This document shows, in pieces, positions 11,573-23,486 of a stretch of 64,000 nucleotides of DNA (the first letter of the stretch is position 1; the number at the start of each line of letters is the position of its first letter). The stretch is from Corallium rubrum (lineage: Eukaryota > Cnidaria > Anthozoa > Scleralcyonacea > Coralliidae), in contig OZ036007.1 in the NCBI GenBank assembly GCA_964035015.1, positions 685,957-749,956 on the forward strand, given 5' to 3'. The notes below the pieces were generated by a model. The model saw only the letters and a list, made by a program, of their open reading frames with translations, was not told where the DNA came from and ran no database searches. Both the position numbers and the translations under genes were made by a program.

Positions 11573-11758
11573 AGCCTGGTTTTCATATGTCGCCGATCGT
11601 CGCCGACCTATGATTTAGACAGACGCATGTTAAGTAAAAGAATAAAAGCACTGCTTTTCTGTATTGTTCTTTATTACTTGACATGCTGCTGCACGTCCCG
11701 TTTTAACATGCATCTAAATCACAAATCGCCGACGATCGGCGACATATAAAACCAGGCT
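11573..11758. mobile_element. 186-bp Harbinger-type MITE
   Basis: Inverted ends AGCCTGGTTTTCATATGTCG / mirrored ...ATATAAAACCAGGCT, flanked by TTA at 11570-11572 and 11759-11761. A 3-bp TTA duplication is the PIF/Harbinger hallmark. Removing the element with one TTA restores the LINE-A reading frame. No coding capacity. Confidence 0.8.
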
Positions 11759-11780
11759 TTAGTGAGGCTTTCTCGTTTAA

Positions 11781-14162
11781 AGTGCATATACGAGAATTTT
11801 CATTTTTTTTCTAAGAATCGGCCGTGTTGAGACGATTCTAACGATATATAACACTCCTTCAACGGATGAAAACTGCCCGAGATATTTGGTTCCAAACACG
11901 AGTTTTTCAAAACATGGCCAGGAGAAAAGAGTCTGAGTCCGAATAAGGCTGATGACGTCAAATCGGGACAAGCTGTAATTTCGACAACAGTTGTTTACTT
12001 TACAATTGCGGACAAAATACCTTCGCGGTGTGTTTTATTCGAGTGTTTCAACAAACCAGAAAATGGAAAAAACTCAGAGAATGGTATAATACTTCACAGG
12101 AAGGCTTACACTAAAGGTTTAAGATTGGAGGCAAGAGAAAGACGCCAACTTTGGGTTGTTAACTTGTTAAGTGCAAACGCACACAAAGTGTAAGTCAGTC
12201 GATTCCCAACGTCGGTTTCGCTGGAAGAGTAGTTTTCCAGTACAAGATAAGCTCTATATCTCGTGTATAGAAAATAATGGGTGGTATTATATAGTACCGT
12301 TCTACCCACCAAGTGACCAAGCAGCGCTTTCAGGGCGAGCGATCCGAGTTACGCAGACCGAGTCACGCAGTGAGAAATCAACAAACCCGTTGTATATTGT
12401 AATTTAATGCATTTTTTCCACAAATATGGACCTTCGGTATAATAACTTTTTAGATATTTAGATATTTAGGAAGTACGAAGAAGAGTCAAATACCACTGAA
12501 AAATCCCAATCTCCATACTCTCACCACATCTACTCTTGAATATTTAATAAAAACAAAACAAGCAGTCTGATATCGTCCTGTCAAGCACCCTGCGAGGAGA
12601 CGTGCAGCTGACAAGGTTCCTCGCTGATATTTTTCTCTTTACAGCTTTTACGTAAATCTGTTACAGCTGAGGATAATTGGGTCTTAATAGCCCATTATAA
12701 CATATTCATCTCTAGCCTCATCCGTAGGCATTTCCAGAGTCTGTTTATGTTTTAGCTAATTTGCGGTCTGACATGTAAAACACTTTTGCCATTGATAAAT
12801 TATAATATTTATTGGCATATCAGGAATACAATTTTAATGATCTTCCAAACTGTATCTTTCAGTTCTATAGATACGAATACGCAGAAAACCCTAATCATAC
12901 CAACCACAGTAAATAGCTGTAAAGCTCGAGAAAAAAGTCAGTGGTTCATGTAACGCGAGAATTATATGTCGACTGTCGAGTCTCTTCGGGTATTAAATAT
13001 CAACACAACTATTAACGGCGTGTGCGATTGTAACTGTAAGTGTATATAATATCAAGATACTTGCCAGCGACATTACTGACCAATAACTATGTCTATACGC
13101 GAAAGATCCAGACATTAGGAAAGCAAAGAAAGTGTTATTTCCACACATGTACAGCGTTCAATATGTCAAGTCTCTTCGCCTTTATATTACACAGCTTCAT
13201 GTTTACCTAGAAAGTGTCACCTGCAAGTTTACTTAATCATCGTCGTGTGCGTCGTGTGTAAGCGTATATAATATCAAGATACTTGCCAGCGACATTTATA
13301 CTGCCCAATAATTGTGTCTGTGAACACACAAAACACATCCGAGACAGAAAGACTTGATCTGACATCAACGCAGGCAGCTGACAAGATGTTCGACATAACG
13401 ACATATGCTTGTTTTGTTTTCATTATATTTTATGCTCGATGTATTCGATGATCTGGAAGGTTGTGGTTTTTCAGCAGCACTTCTTTCTTTCTAAATATCT
13501 AAAAAAGTTATTTTACCTGGAGTCCGTGTTTGTTAAAATAATTGCATCAAAACAAGCGTTGAATCCTCTTGTCGCGCTTGACTCTCAATTCAAAGCTTTC
13601 CTTCGCGTTTGTCTGCAGCCAAATATGATGGGTAGAAGGTTTCTCTAATATATATCAGCCCTTTTTAGCCACGGGATATAGGGCTTCTCTTGTCTTGAGA
13701 ACAATGTTTCCGAAGAAACCGTCTGGCCAGTTGAAATGCTTAGACCAAACAGTGCGCCATACTGTATCTTTGCGTTCGCACTTAACATCCTAACATTGGC
13801 ATCATTCTATTGCTTCTGGTATTAAATCTTCATCCTAAACTTCCCTATGAAGTATTGTACCGTTTTTAGGGTCTGGCTTGTTGAAACATCTGAATACAAC
13901 ACACCGCGAAGGTATCCCGTCCTCAATTTTTTACTAAACAACTGTAGTCGCAAATACAGTTTGTCCCGATATGACGTCATCAGCCTTATTCGGACTCAGA
14001 CTCTTTTCTCCCGGCCATGTTTTGAAAAAACATATTTTCGCCATGTTTAGAACCAAATATCTCGGGAAGTTTTCATCCGTTGAAGGAGTGTTATATATCG
14101 TTAGAATCGTCTCAATACGGCCGATTTTTGGGAAAAAATGTGAAAATTCTCGTATACGCACT
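11781..14162. mobile_element. 2.4-kb non-autonomous DNA element with TTAA duplication
   Basis: Long inverted termini (about 11781-12060 and 13870-14162, with visible divergence) start AGTGC..TATACGAG and are bounded by TTAA at 11777-11780 and 14163-14166. The LINE-A frame continues across the site. TTAA duplication is typical of piggyBac and some Kolobok-like families; the AGTGC end is not the usual piggyBac CCC. The interior has no credible gene. It holds a direct repeat of about 75 bp (about 13025-13100 and 13245-13320) that is related, inverted, to 51700-51830. Confidence 0.75.
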
Positions 14163-14169
14163 TTAAGGA

Positions 14170-14792
14170 AATGAATATTCAAATAACCAGATATAATAAT
14201 TTCCTTACCTTCTAAACAAGCATTCTCAATATTCTGTTCTAATAGAGTGTCCATTTCCAAGGTACTTGAAGGTGGTCTATAGACTCCAGCGATAAGCAAA
14301 GAACGTTGTGATTTAAATGGACGAATTTCTGTCCAAAGCACTTCTGCGTGTTCGGTTTCAAGCTCAATGCGATGTTTTGACCATAGCTTTTCGTTAACAT
14401 ACATCATTATTCCCCACACCTTTTTTCTCTTTCCGATCTTTTCGATGTAGCTCATAGCCTTGTATTTTATAATACGAGTCTGGGATTTTGCTAGTGCAAA
14501 AAGTCTCAGTTATTATCAAAATATCCAAACCATTAGATGATGTTCTTTGGGAGGCCGAGAGAGAAGCAGAAATTTCCTCAAACTTGCTATCTGTTAATCG
14601 TTGAACATTCCACTGACAGAAGGAGATACCTTTGTTATTATTTGGACATCTAAAGTCCAAAGGACCAGGATTTGACGATATATCTCCACTCGTAATAATA
14701 TATTGTGCAAGGATACCGTAGTTGAGGAACACGATAAACTTCGATAACTTCTGAGTATGACTGAGTGTACCGGTTGTCTTGCTAAACGGCAT
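14170..14792 (-). pseudogene. LINE-A N-terminus: 2A-like motif and endonuclease
   Basis: Start at 14792. A hydrophobic leader (KFIVFLNYGILAQYIITSG) leads into DISSNPGP, resembling the 2A consensus D(V/I)ExNPGP. The endonuclease then begins: CQWNVQRL (Asn box) and ILIITETF (catalytic Glu box). A frame break near 14400-14450 leads to ILIAGVYRPPSS-type core and SGYLNIHF, where the usual GDLN has Tyr instead of the catalytic Asp. The frame runs into the TTAA element. Inactive because of the frameshift and lost Asp. Confidence 0.75.
14661..14702 (-). other. 2A-like (DISSNPGP) motif in LINE-A
   Basis: Residues 31-44 of the LINE-A frame end GDISSNPGP. In sea-urchin CR1-like LINEs a 2A peptide occupies the same N-terminal place. 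Here the Glu of D(V/I)ExNPGP is Ser, so skipping activity is doubtful. Confidence 0.5.
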
Positions 14793-14940
14793 TCTCCGTT
14801 GAGAGTTTATACATTTCTTTGTAAAAAATCACAGGTTTACACAATTCTTGAGAAGATCACCAGTGACTTTAGAACACTGTTATTAATCAGTCATGTGACT
14901 GAAAATTGTGCTCACTACGCTTACAACTGCAGATCCTGAT

Positions 14941-15556
14941 GGCGGTAAATCTACACTAAACGGTGCTGAGCTATTACAGTATATTTCGATCTGGGTTAAT
15001 ATTCCGCTGTCACGATCAAGACAAACTGATTTTATTAAAACGATTTATTCAATTTTAATACTGAAAAGTATTACTCAAGCTCACAATCTGATAACTTGCT
15101 GACTATTGAAAACTATCTGCAAGATGAGCGAGACATAAACATTGATGAAAACAGAATTGACAACGTACAACGTTCCTATAATCGCATTAAAAGATATGAT
15201 ACTTATATCACTTTAATTTTTCGCTCGAGTGTAAACGTGATCATGCAACACGTATATTCGATAAGCATTAGATAGCGCCGGCGCAAAGCACAGCCTGAAA
15301 ATTTCTGCTTGTGAATTATAGTTAAATATCTCGGCCCAGCGCTTGTCATGTTAACACTTCAAACATCAATTCAAAGGCTATTCAGGTTTCAGAAATATTG
15401 ATTCGAACGGTTTAACACTCTTGTCTGAGCAAAAACGCAATAAATTGACTGCACCCTTATGCCTTCTTTTTCCCTTCAAAGAGTACTCTTACGTCTCACC
15501 TAATAGAAATAACATTAATCGTTAATTTCTAACGATTAACCCTATTATTATTTTTT
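14941..15556. other. No recognisable feature
   Basis: AT-rich sequence with no convincing frame, repeat unit or RNA gene. It may include the 5' end of LINE-A. Confidence 0.5.
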
Positions 15557-15813
15557 GTGTCGACAAATTCCAATTCTTGCGCAACATTTCCCAAAAGCCT
15601 TTGCGACCCTGAAGCGTACTCAAATGATTTCATCATGGCTGATTTTCATGCGCAAGTCACGAGTTTTTTCTTCTCCTGACGGCCTTTGGTTGTACTGTTC
15701 GAAGTGAATTTGTGTTTTAATGATAGACACGCTCACAATGCTTACAATAGCCTATAGTAGACCTGGGTTTGTCGGTGATTTCGATAACCGTACGCTGAAA
15801 ATGTGTAGTACCA
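15557..15813 (+). repeat. Dispersed repeat F, partial copy
   Basis: Closely matches 56879-57136 (GACAAATT.CAATTCTTGCGC through CGTACGCTGAAAATGTGTAG). The 56.8-kb copy lies inside an element with ACTCGGGCTAC ends, so this is probably a fragment of the same family. Confidence 0.7.
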
Positions 15814-17100
15814 GACCTGCCAAGTCTCATGGTTTTGCCGTGAGACTCGCGATTTTGACTACAATCTCACGATTCCGTACTCGATTGAATCGAAATGAAA
15901 ATCCTAAAACTAGATTCTTCATTGGTATGATTTCAGTATTTTAATTTGCCGAAATTTAGCGACAAAATAAATATGGGCACAGATTGTATAGTCTGTAGAT
16001 GTAGGACAACTGACAAGCAATGTAGTAATTTAGCAGTCACGAAAAATTCATTTCCACATCCGCCATTTTGAAGTTCATGTGTACATAAATAATTATGCAC
16101 ATACGCAGTGGTAAGGCATAAATTATGCACCCACGTGAAGTATTTTAATATGGCGTCCACATCAAAGCGTCAGGTATTGCAAACTATCATTTTAAAAAAT
16201 CCTAAAAAGCTGAATAAAACAATAATTGATCCAAGATGAATCGTAATGTATATTTAACGAGTTTTGTGTGACATATAAACTAACCAGTCAAGCAACTGGG
16301 TATCCTTTGGCCATTATTTAGAATTCTATTGAGTATTCTGTCTAATGCCAGCCAATTTTTACTTGAAACAAGAATAATCAAAGCAACCCTGCTAGTGTAA
16401 TATTAATATTAACAATTTATAGGTATCAGCTAGCATTTGTCAGACTCCAGATCAGGAAATGGAGTCCCTTTACGTTTTATACTGTCTTTCGGACTCTTTC
16501 CCTCGATAAAGCGAGAATAACAACAATGGAGTTGATGAGAGCCAGAAGATGTAAACTGAGTTAGTGAATAGATTCGTAAATATCGTCGCTCTATACAGTC
16601 TGTAAGCTAATTATAAATAATAGTTCGAAACGTCAAACGATTAAGAGAGTGTTAAATCCCGCGACTGACAAGTCTCCGAGTCTTGCAGATAATATTTCAA
16701 AGTTGAACCATGATAGAAATGCTGTGTTTCAGTCGATGAGAATTATATTAATAAATAATGTAATGAGAGAGAGAGAGGTCGCGGCTCTCGGTTTGATCTC
16801 ATGCTTGTTCTTCAAATTGATCAATGCTTTAAAGATTTATATAGTCTGAGTATAAACACCACAGTCTTATTAATATAGTAACTAGCGTCTGAGGAACTCG
16901 TACTATAAATTAAGAAACCAAACAAACCAACATCTCTTCCTTAATTTTCTTGTGAACTTACCACTTAGTATTTCGACTATCTGTCACAGGCACAATCATT
17001 GTCCCTCCATACGCGCAGCCATTCTTTAATTACGTGCACTACCGACTACAGGAGCCGACGATTTGATTGCATTATTTCGCAATATAATTGTAACAAGATA
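15814..17100. other. No recognisable gene
   Basis: Short spurious frames only. No repeats or RNA genes that I could support. Confidence 0.45.
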
Positions 17101-17560
17101 TGGCAAGGGTGGCTGACCGTGGCTCCCGCCGAATTCAGCCACTCTATTCTGGCTCTCTGATTGGTTTGCACCCCTTAATAGTCCGCTGACCGTGGCTGAA
17201 TTTAGCAGATCGCTCCGCTGACCGTGGCTGAATTTAGCAGAAGTGTTCTCCAATTTCTTCAGCGAATTCGTAGCCCGTTCGGTAACTTTTTCGGCCACTC
17301 TCGACACATTCTCGGACTTCTAACTACCTGAGACCGATTGCGGTGCAACTGATTGTCAAAGATGCGAAAATCCGCTGCTATTTTGACAATTGGTTTAGTA
17401 TTTTTACGGTGGCTAATGTCGTTCTTACGCCAACTATCCTTTTGTTATTAATAGTTTTTTATTTTTGAAATATCAATTATATTATTTAATTTGGAATAAT
17501 TAGGAAAATCTGACCGTGGCTCAAACCACGCTCGCACCCCTCTAGATCCGCCCCTGCCAA
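17101..17560. repeat. Diverged element with repeated GCTGACCGTGGCTGAATTTA and one hAT-like end
   Basis: Two tandem copies of a 28-bp unit GCTGACCGTGGCTGAATTTA... lie near 17189-17245. The right edge reads TAGATCCGCCCCTG, identical to the end of the hAT-like element at 38163, and is followed by CCAAGGG. CAAGGG also precedes 17110. The left terminal repeat is not recognisable, so this may be a damaged hAT-type element. Confidence 0.35.
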
Positions 17561-17703
17561 GGGATCCCTCATGAACGTCAAAAAGCCCCTGGCACCCATG
17601 CTACCCTCACCCTTGAAGTTTTCTGGAATTCCCAACTGTTGTTTGTTCAAAATTATTTTCGATGTATAGTCTCGTACTCAGGCAGTTGTGTATTGAGAAT
17701 AAG

Positions 17704-17849
17704 CCATTTCCACGATGACGTTCGATGGTGTTGGGTGACTACAACTACCAGAATGCTTTGTTAGTATCTTCTGTTTACCACTGGATGACGGACAAAGCAT
17801 TCTGGTGGTTGTAGTCACCCAATGCCATCCTACGTCATCGCATAAATGG
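17704..17849. mobile_element. Hairpin MITE
   Basis: Two arms of about 58 bp (CCATTT.CACGATGACGTTCG... and the inverse ...CGTCATCGCATAAATGG) around a short loop, both containing GGTGACTACAACTACCAGAATGC or its complement. No coding capacity and no clear target duplication. Confidence 0.6.
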
Positions 17850-18048
17850 TCTATTTTGTTTGTGTATCGGGCATTGTATTTTGTCTAGGTGTTTTTGTGA
17901 ATGTGTTAGAATTTTAGTGTATATACTGTGATTTCCTCGAAAACACTTAGTTCCATTTATCTTTGGCACGTTTGCACTCAACCTTCTACTGCAATTTTTC
18001 CAATTAATGAGTAGCTCGATTGAACGCCTCAGCAGGCGTCTTGTTAAT

Positions 18049-18056
18049 TATAAAAG
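18049..18056 (+). promoter_or_regulatory. TATA box upstream of the PI-PLC-X locus
   Basis: TATAAAAG lies 51 bp before the ATG at 18107, at the expected distance for initiation near 18080. Confidence 0.5.
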
Positions 18057-18106
18057 AAGCTCGCCGTTTGGCTGAGCTTCGTTCAGAATCGTGAAAAGTT
18101 GACAAG

Positions 18107-19270
18107 ATGTACGATTCTTATATGTTGTGTTCTTCCTATTAACAGCTATACTGCCTGGCCGAGTACAACTGCTGCCACCAAGTGCAATGGACTGGAAGAT
18201 CTCTGTGATTTACGGATTAACCAAGCTACCTTTCCAGGCAGTCACAATGCTGGATCTGGATTTGATGGACTACTCTATTACTGGAGTTTTCCCGTAGTTC
18301 TTTCCTGCTTTTATCGTAATATTGGTATAAGTTTCTCGGAACAGTTGGCCTTTGGCATACGCTATTTTGACATTGACACTTGCTATGGCACGAATGAACC
18401 ATTGAATTGCCATTGTCCCGCCGGTGGAAAAAATTGTGCTTATGCTGGTTCCATTGAGAAAGGACTTTTGCAAATTGACGGATGGATGAAATCCAATCCC
18501 AATGAGGTTGTTATCATTCATTTTAATGGAAATTCACAGTACGGCTATCGCAACAAGATTGCCAAGAGTCTTGAGGCTGTCCTGTCGAAACTCTGGCCAA
18601 CGAACAATGTACATAAACTTGCAATGAATACTTATTATTATAAGCACAACAACACATGGCCTACCCTTAAAGAAGCAGTAACAAGTACCAGAGAATATTT
18701 ATTTTCATGGAAAATAGTTTGGCGAAACATCTCCCGAGATATTCAGATTGGCTTGTCCAAAGCAATTACCTCGTAGCGTCTACGTGGGACACCAATCCAG
18801 TCATTCTAAGTTGCTCTGCTATTACTACAAATGCAGAATCCCAATGTGTCAACAATTACGAATTTATAGATTTATCAGCAGTTGGCAGTTATGGTTTGTG
18901 TACCTGGAACATGGCTAAAATCTGCTCTAAGTGGTTAGGAGAGGCACAAGAGGCTTGTCACCAAAAAAGAAAACTGAATGGAAAGACCGTCAACTTTTTG
19001 CTGGTGGATTGGAGTAATTACTATTCTGGAGAAGAGTCTGTGGTGAACAAGGCGAAGTTCATGAATCAGAAGAACATCAAGGAATACTTAGGCAGAGATA
19101 TATTTTTCCCTGAACTACAAGGTTGTTCGTATCATGCTGGCTGGCTTGGAAATTACTGCTGGAAGTACTGTGCTAAGTATGGCTGGTGTTGGGTCAATCA
19201 GTATTGCGGCAATAATGCTGACATCTGCAAGCAGAAATCTTACTCTTGTTACTCTGGTTGTGGGAGGTAA
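18107..19270 (+). pseudogene. Secreted PI-PLC X-domain-like phosphodiesterase, frame-disrupted
   Basis: Intronless. The body (about 18180-18720) has [11 protein letters not shown] with the first catalytic His, then [10 protein letters not shown] and [12 protein letters not shown], all typical of the X-domain barrel of phosphatidylinositol phospholipase C-like proteins. After a one-base frame change at about 18700, in a T-rich stretch, the coding sequence continues to 19270 with [10 protein letters not shown], a Cys-rich region ([12 protein letters not shown]) and stop. The ATG after the TATA box is also out of frame with the body; a hydrophobic leader is readable in a third frame. It is therefore either a young pseudogene or a gene with assembly indels. 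The Cys-rich tail (at least eight Cys) suggests extracellular location. Confidence 0.65.
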
Positions 19271-19809
19271 ACTTTGTATTTTTATAAAATACAGTACATG
19301 CAACAGTAACTCCTAATATTGTAAAGTGTTATCTATGTTTCGACTAAAGTTTAGTCATCATCAGGAATGCTGCAATTTTTACATTACAGGGGTATTTATA
19401 CATGAAGAAACACGAGACTGTTCATATTAAATTACTGAGTGTTAAACTTAGTCAAATATTACGAATTCTTTCAAAAACTCATTAATAAAATTCATGAGGA
19501 AAATTCAAAAGAAATTAATGTTTAATCAGTGTCTTATATGTGATAAAGATACCTCCTGATTTACATCAACTTTAGCTTTGAACATGAAATTACCAGGTAG
19601 TTTGTTTTTTAAGCCGTTCAATAAAAATGCAGTTCGTGTTTTATGAGATATAAAAACACTCGGCTTCCCCTCGTTTCTTTATATCTGATAAAACACTCCT
19701 GCTCGTTTATTAAACAGTACTTAAAAGCTTTAGTTCCATGGTTGAGATCAGGTCCGCAGAGTCGTCGGATGGGAAGAGAAAACTGTAAAGAAAGAAGTGT
19801 AAAGGGCAC
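19271..19809. other. No recognisable gene
   Basis: Non-coding sequence after the PI-PLC-X locus. A short inverted motif (CGACTAAAGTTTAGTCATCATCAGG) near 19338 resembles ends seen in Penelope-type repeats, but I cannot assign it. Confidence 0.4.
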
Positions 19810-19867
19810 GAGGCGATACTCAACTTCTTTCGTGTTCAAATGACGTCAAACGAACCTTTATAAGAGT

Positions 19868-20430
19868 ACTTATTATATGACTGGGTTTGATTTCCGGTCC
19901 GTACGTAAAACGACGCACGCTGATTGGTTCCCGAGAGGTCGGGATTTTACGATATTGACCTCGGGGTCAATACGCTTTTTTCTCGGCCCTGTAAGTTTTG
20001 GCGAGAAGGTTTCTGAGTTGATTTGAATACAAATAAAAGAGTACTGGGTATCTTTATTTAAATATTCTGAACAATAAAATGTATTGGAACATTACTGCTG
20101 GTTTTCTTTAAAGCTGTTTATCTAAAAATCCGACAAATAAAAGCTGAACTGGTGTAAACAAGAAGACCAAGAAGCGACACGTACAAAATTAATAAGGTAA
20201 ACAGCATGCTCCGAAGGCGAAAACAACGCTCGAAACTTAAAAATAAAATGAACCAATAGCCATATAATAAATTCCTTATTAACCTCGTTGCTCGGTCTGT
20301 ACGGGAAAGTATTTGCCCTCGATTTTATCGCACAAACCTCGCTCCTTCGTCGCTCGGTCTGTACGAAAACCTCAGGCAAATATTTTCCCGTACAGACCTC
20401 GCACTCGGTTAATAAGTCCTTAATATGCAC
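19868..20430. mobile_element. Foldback element in block X
   Basis: Absent from the X' copy at 63.2 kb. It contains inverted arms around CTGTACGGGAAA.TATTTGCC (about 20300 and 20380-20395) and CTCGCTCCTTCGTCGCTCGG-type loop sequence. No gene. Confidence 0.5.
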
Positions 20431-20498
20431 GGAGCTTTATGTTTTATTTGTTAAATTAAATGTGCGTGTGGAAACAATGAAAACCGAGATGGCCGTGA

Positions 20499-20502
<4 letters not shown>

Positions 20503-20577
<75 letters not shown>
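20503..20577 (+). repeat. (ATT)n microsatellite
   Basis: About 25 ATT units. The X' copy has only about five (63127-63142), so the array is length-variable. Confidence 0.85.
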
Positions 20578-21060
20578 ACAATTCAAACAGTGAATTTCAG
20601 TAGCACTTTACTGTAGGTGAATCTGTTGTCACAGATTCAGTGGAAATTGGTTAAAATTATCTTTGTTTTTAGTTTGTTCCAAGAGCGAGATCAATCTCAG
20701 ACAGTAGAGTTACATAAACACTTTGCTCGAAACGTCAGTTTTCTTGTATCTTTTAGATGTTTGTGGTAGACGCACAACCCAAAGTGAAACATCTCGTAGT
20801 TTGATGACTTGACATGTGTACTCCAGAACTGCAGATCTTATTTATGCCACATATAGGCTATTGATGTAAAAACTTGACTTTTTAAATTGATTAAATAAAA
20901 ATATACCCGTTTTAATTGCTTCATTTTATTACGTGTTTAAATTTGTATGATGACGTAAAATACCACTTCGTAACTACAGCTACCACAATGCAGTGCGAGC
21001 ATTTTCAGTCAATTATAGCACGAAATAAATAACCCATGCAGTTAACCTCGCTCAACCACC

Positions 21061-21085
21061 AGAGACCCTGTAGCCCAGTGGTTAG
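21061..21085 (+). repeat. Possible tRNA-derived SINE 5' part
   Basis: TAGCCCAGTGGTTAGG matches the tRNA A-box consensus. After the LTR element the sequence GGTGGATTCCC at about 23533 could be a B box. The two halves would be separated by the Gypsy relic. Weak evidence. Confidence 0.3.
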
Positions 21086-21252
21086 GGTTATATTATTGTT
21101 GTTATTGTTAATTGTTAACGCATGCATGCGCAAAGAGAAGGCCGCAAGGGGTCGAAAGAGGACTTAGGTTGAGGACACGTGTAAAAGGGGTCTTGTTTAG
21201 ATTAAAGAGGTTATTGTGATTTATAGTAAGATTCTTGAGTGAAGATATAACA
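21086..21252 (+). repeat. 5' LTR
   Basis: Matches 23323-23486 apart from small indels and substitutions, for example CATGCATGCGC against CATGCGC. The first base is changed from T. Confidence 0.85.
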
Positions 21253-21891
21253 ATTGGTTATGCTTTCACTGCAGCCAAGAATCTCCTACTCAATTCTAAA
21301 ACACTGGTACATTACAATGATTCATTGCCACTAATCCTTTCATGTTATGCTTCCTCTTATGGTGCTGGAGCTGTTCTTTCTCATGTGGTTAAGGGACAAC
21401 GTCAACCAGTTGCTTTTGCATCCTGCACCTTGACTGAAACACAAAGAAACTATTTACAGCTAGAGAAAGAAGCCTCCAGTATAATATTTGGATTAAAACG
21501 GTTTCATCAATATCTTTATGGCCGCCGTTTCACTATTTTAACAGATCATCGCCCACTCCTGGCGCTGTTGGGACCTCATCATCCAGCTCCAGCCCATGCA
21601 GCAGCTCGACTTCAAAGATGGTCATTAATCCTTGTACCGTACAACTACGCTATAGAGTTTCGCAGTACTGTTGCACATGCTGATGCTGACAGTATGTCAC
21701 ATCTTCCATTGCCTCAGACCTGGTCCCCGAAGAGCGAAAATTTTGAGTGTTACTTCTTCGAAACAGATGTGATTACTAACAGCACAGCTAATCAAGACAA
21801 AGACACAAGTGGATCCTGTTTTATCAACAGTATACAGATATGTGGTCAGTGGCTGGCCACACATGGTCGATGCAAACCTAATACATTTTAA
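21253..21891 (+). pseudogene. Gypsy RT thumb / RNase H fragment
   Basis: Begins directly after the LTR inside the pol frame: an RNase H of Ty3/Gypsy type with SCYASSYGAGAVLSH, PVAFASCTLTETQRNY, LEKEA, FHQYLYGRRFTILTDHRPL and a connection segment ADADSMSHL. There is no start codon of its own; the apparent start lies in the LTR. The frame stops at 21891. Confidence 0.85.
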
Positions 21892-21954
21892 GAACTGACG
21901 TATAATGAACTTACAATCCACCAAGGGTGTATTTTATGGGGAACCCGTGTTATT

Positions 21955-22581
21955 GTGCCTTCTTCACTGCCGAAAGCTGTGCTAAAGGAGCTACATGAAA
22001 CTCACCTGGGGATCACTAGAATGAAGGGATTGACAAGATCCTACGTATGGTGGCCAAAAATTGATTACTATAGTGAAAGTACTGTTTCCGCATGCCACGT
22101 CTGTCAATCCATGCGATCAGCGCCACCACCAGCTAAGATCCATCCTTGGACGTTCCCATCACGACCATGGTCTCGTCTGCATGTGGATTTTGTAGGACCA
22201 AATTCTGGTCATACCTACATGGTTGTCGTTGATGCCTGTAACAAGTTTCCAGAAGTCATCAGAATGTCAAGTGCGACAGCTACAGCTACCATCACCGCCT
22301 TGCGTGAGATTTTCAGCCGCCATGGTCTACCCGAAATTCTTGTTTCAGATAACGGACCTCAGTTTGTTGCCAGTGAATTTCAACAGTTCTTCCGTAACAA
22401 TGGAATTACGCATCGTACCTCTGCAGCATACAAGCCATCAACCAACGGTCAAGCCGAAAGAGCTGTCCAGATTCTGAAATCAGCAATCAAACAAGCGCAA
22501 ATCACCAAAAGAGATGTAAATGCGGTTATTGCCAAAAACTTACTAGTATACCGTAACACAACCACATTCAACAACAGGTGA
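21955..22581 (+). pseudogene. Gypsy integrase
   Basis: HHCC zinc finger (ETHLG...CHVCQSM), then the DDE core: HVDFVGP, SDNGPQF, GQAERAV. It ends at a frame break at 22581 just after LLVYRNTT. This core integrates the reverse-transcribed DNA. The frame upstream (21891-21955) has a stop, so the polyprotein is broken. Confidence 0.85.
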
Positions 22582-22757
22582 ACCACCATCATTGTTGCTC
22601 ATGGGAAGGCGTCTGCGCACTCGTCTTGATTTAATTGTTCCATCTGTTCACATGCAGACACGTAGAAAAACAACAGTACTCTACAGTTGATCGTACCGCC
22701 AATCGACCAGTGCGCTCCTTTGCAGTAGGTGAAGAAGTCATGGCACGTAACTAATGC

Positions 22758-23231
22758 TTGGGGGAGAAATGGATCCGTGGAGTTATCACTAAAATTCTGG
22801 GGTCAAGGCATTATATTGTTCAAGTACCGGGTTATCCGTGGAAACGACATGTGGACCAATTACTGATATACAAGACACATCCTTATCCCAATAAAGTATG
22901 TCGAAGTTCAGTTCCATCTACAGAACATGAGGAACAGCTACCAACAGAAGCAAGTCGGTCAGATGAAGATAGCGAACAACCACAAGGGACTTCTCATTCG
23001 ACTGTAAATAATGGTACTACTGACACACCAAGTTTTGACAATCATCCTGACACAATTGGTAACTCTCCTACTGATCATGAGTACGATACTCTGCCATCTC
23101 TTCCGACTTCAGAAAGCAACCAACAGATCCTGAATCCTCCTTCACTGAATCCCCCTTCAAATGAGTCACCACCTCCCGAGAGACGTTATCCGTTGAGAAC
23201 AAATCGAGGAAAACTAAATCACAACAGCTGA
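22758..23231 (+). pseudogene. Gypsy integrase C-terminal / tail region
   Basis: WIRGVITKILGSRHYIVQVPG resembles the SH3-like C-terminal integrase fold with HVDQLL. A long Ser/Pro/Thr-rich tail follows, ending RRYPLRTNRGK, a common end of Gypsy pol. It is separated from the integrase core by frame breaks. Confidence 0.7.
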
Positions 23232-23322
23232 ATATATCAGCTGATATACATATTGCGAACACGATTATCTAGAGATATTACGAACATGCTTTATCCGTTT
23301 ATCTTCTTTTAAAGAAGGGGTA

Positions 23323-23486
23323 TTGTTATATTATTGTTGTTATTGTTAATTGTTAACGCATGCGCAAATAGAAGGACGCAGGGGGTCGAAAGAGAACTTA
23401 GGTTGCGGACACGTGTAAAAGGGGTATTGTTTAGATTAAAGAGGTTATTGTGATTTATAGTAAGATTCTTGAGTGAAGATATAACA
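23323..23486 (+). repeat. 3' LTR
   Basis: TGTTATATTATTG ... GAAGATATAACA, with a polypurine tract just 5'. Confidence 0.85.

Larger units (their letters stand above)
21086..23486 (+). mobile_element. Gypsy-type LTR retrotransposon with 5' internal deletion
   Basis: LTRs of 167 and 164 bp (21086-21252, 23323-23486), TG...CA in the 3' copy, nearly identical. The internal part starts at once with RNase H, so primer-binding site, gag, protease and RT palm are missing. A purine-rich tract AAAGAAGGGG precedes the 3' LTR. I see no 5-bp target duplication (TTAGG against CAGAG). It lies within the insertion that splits block X. Confidence 0.85.
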
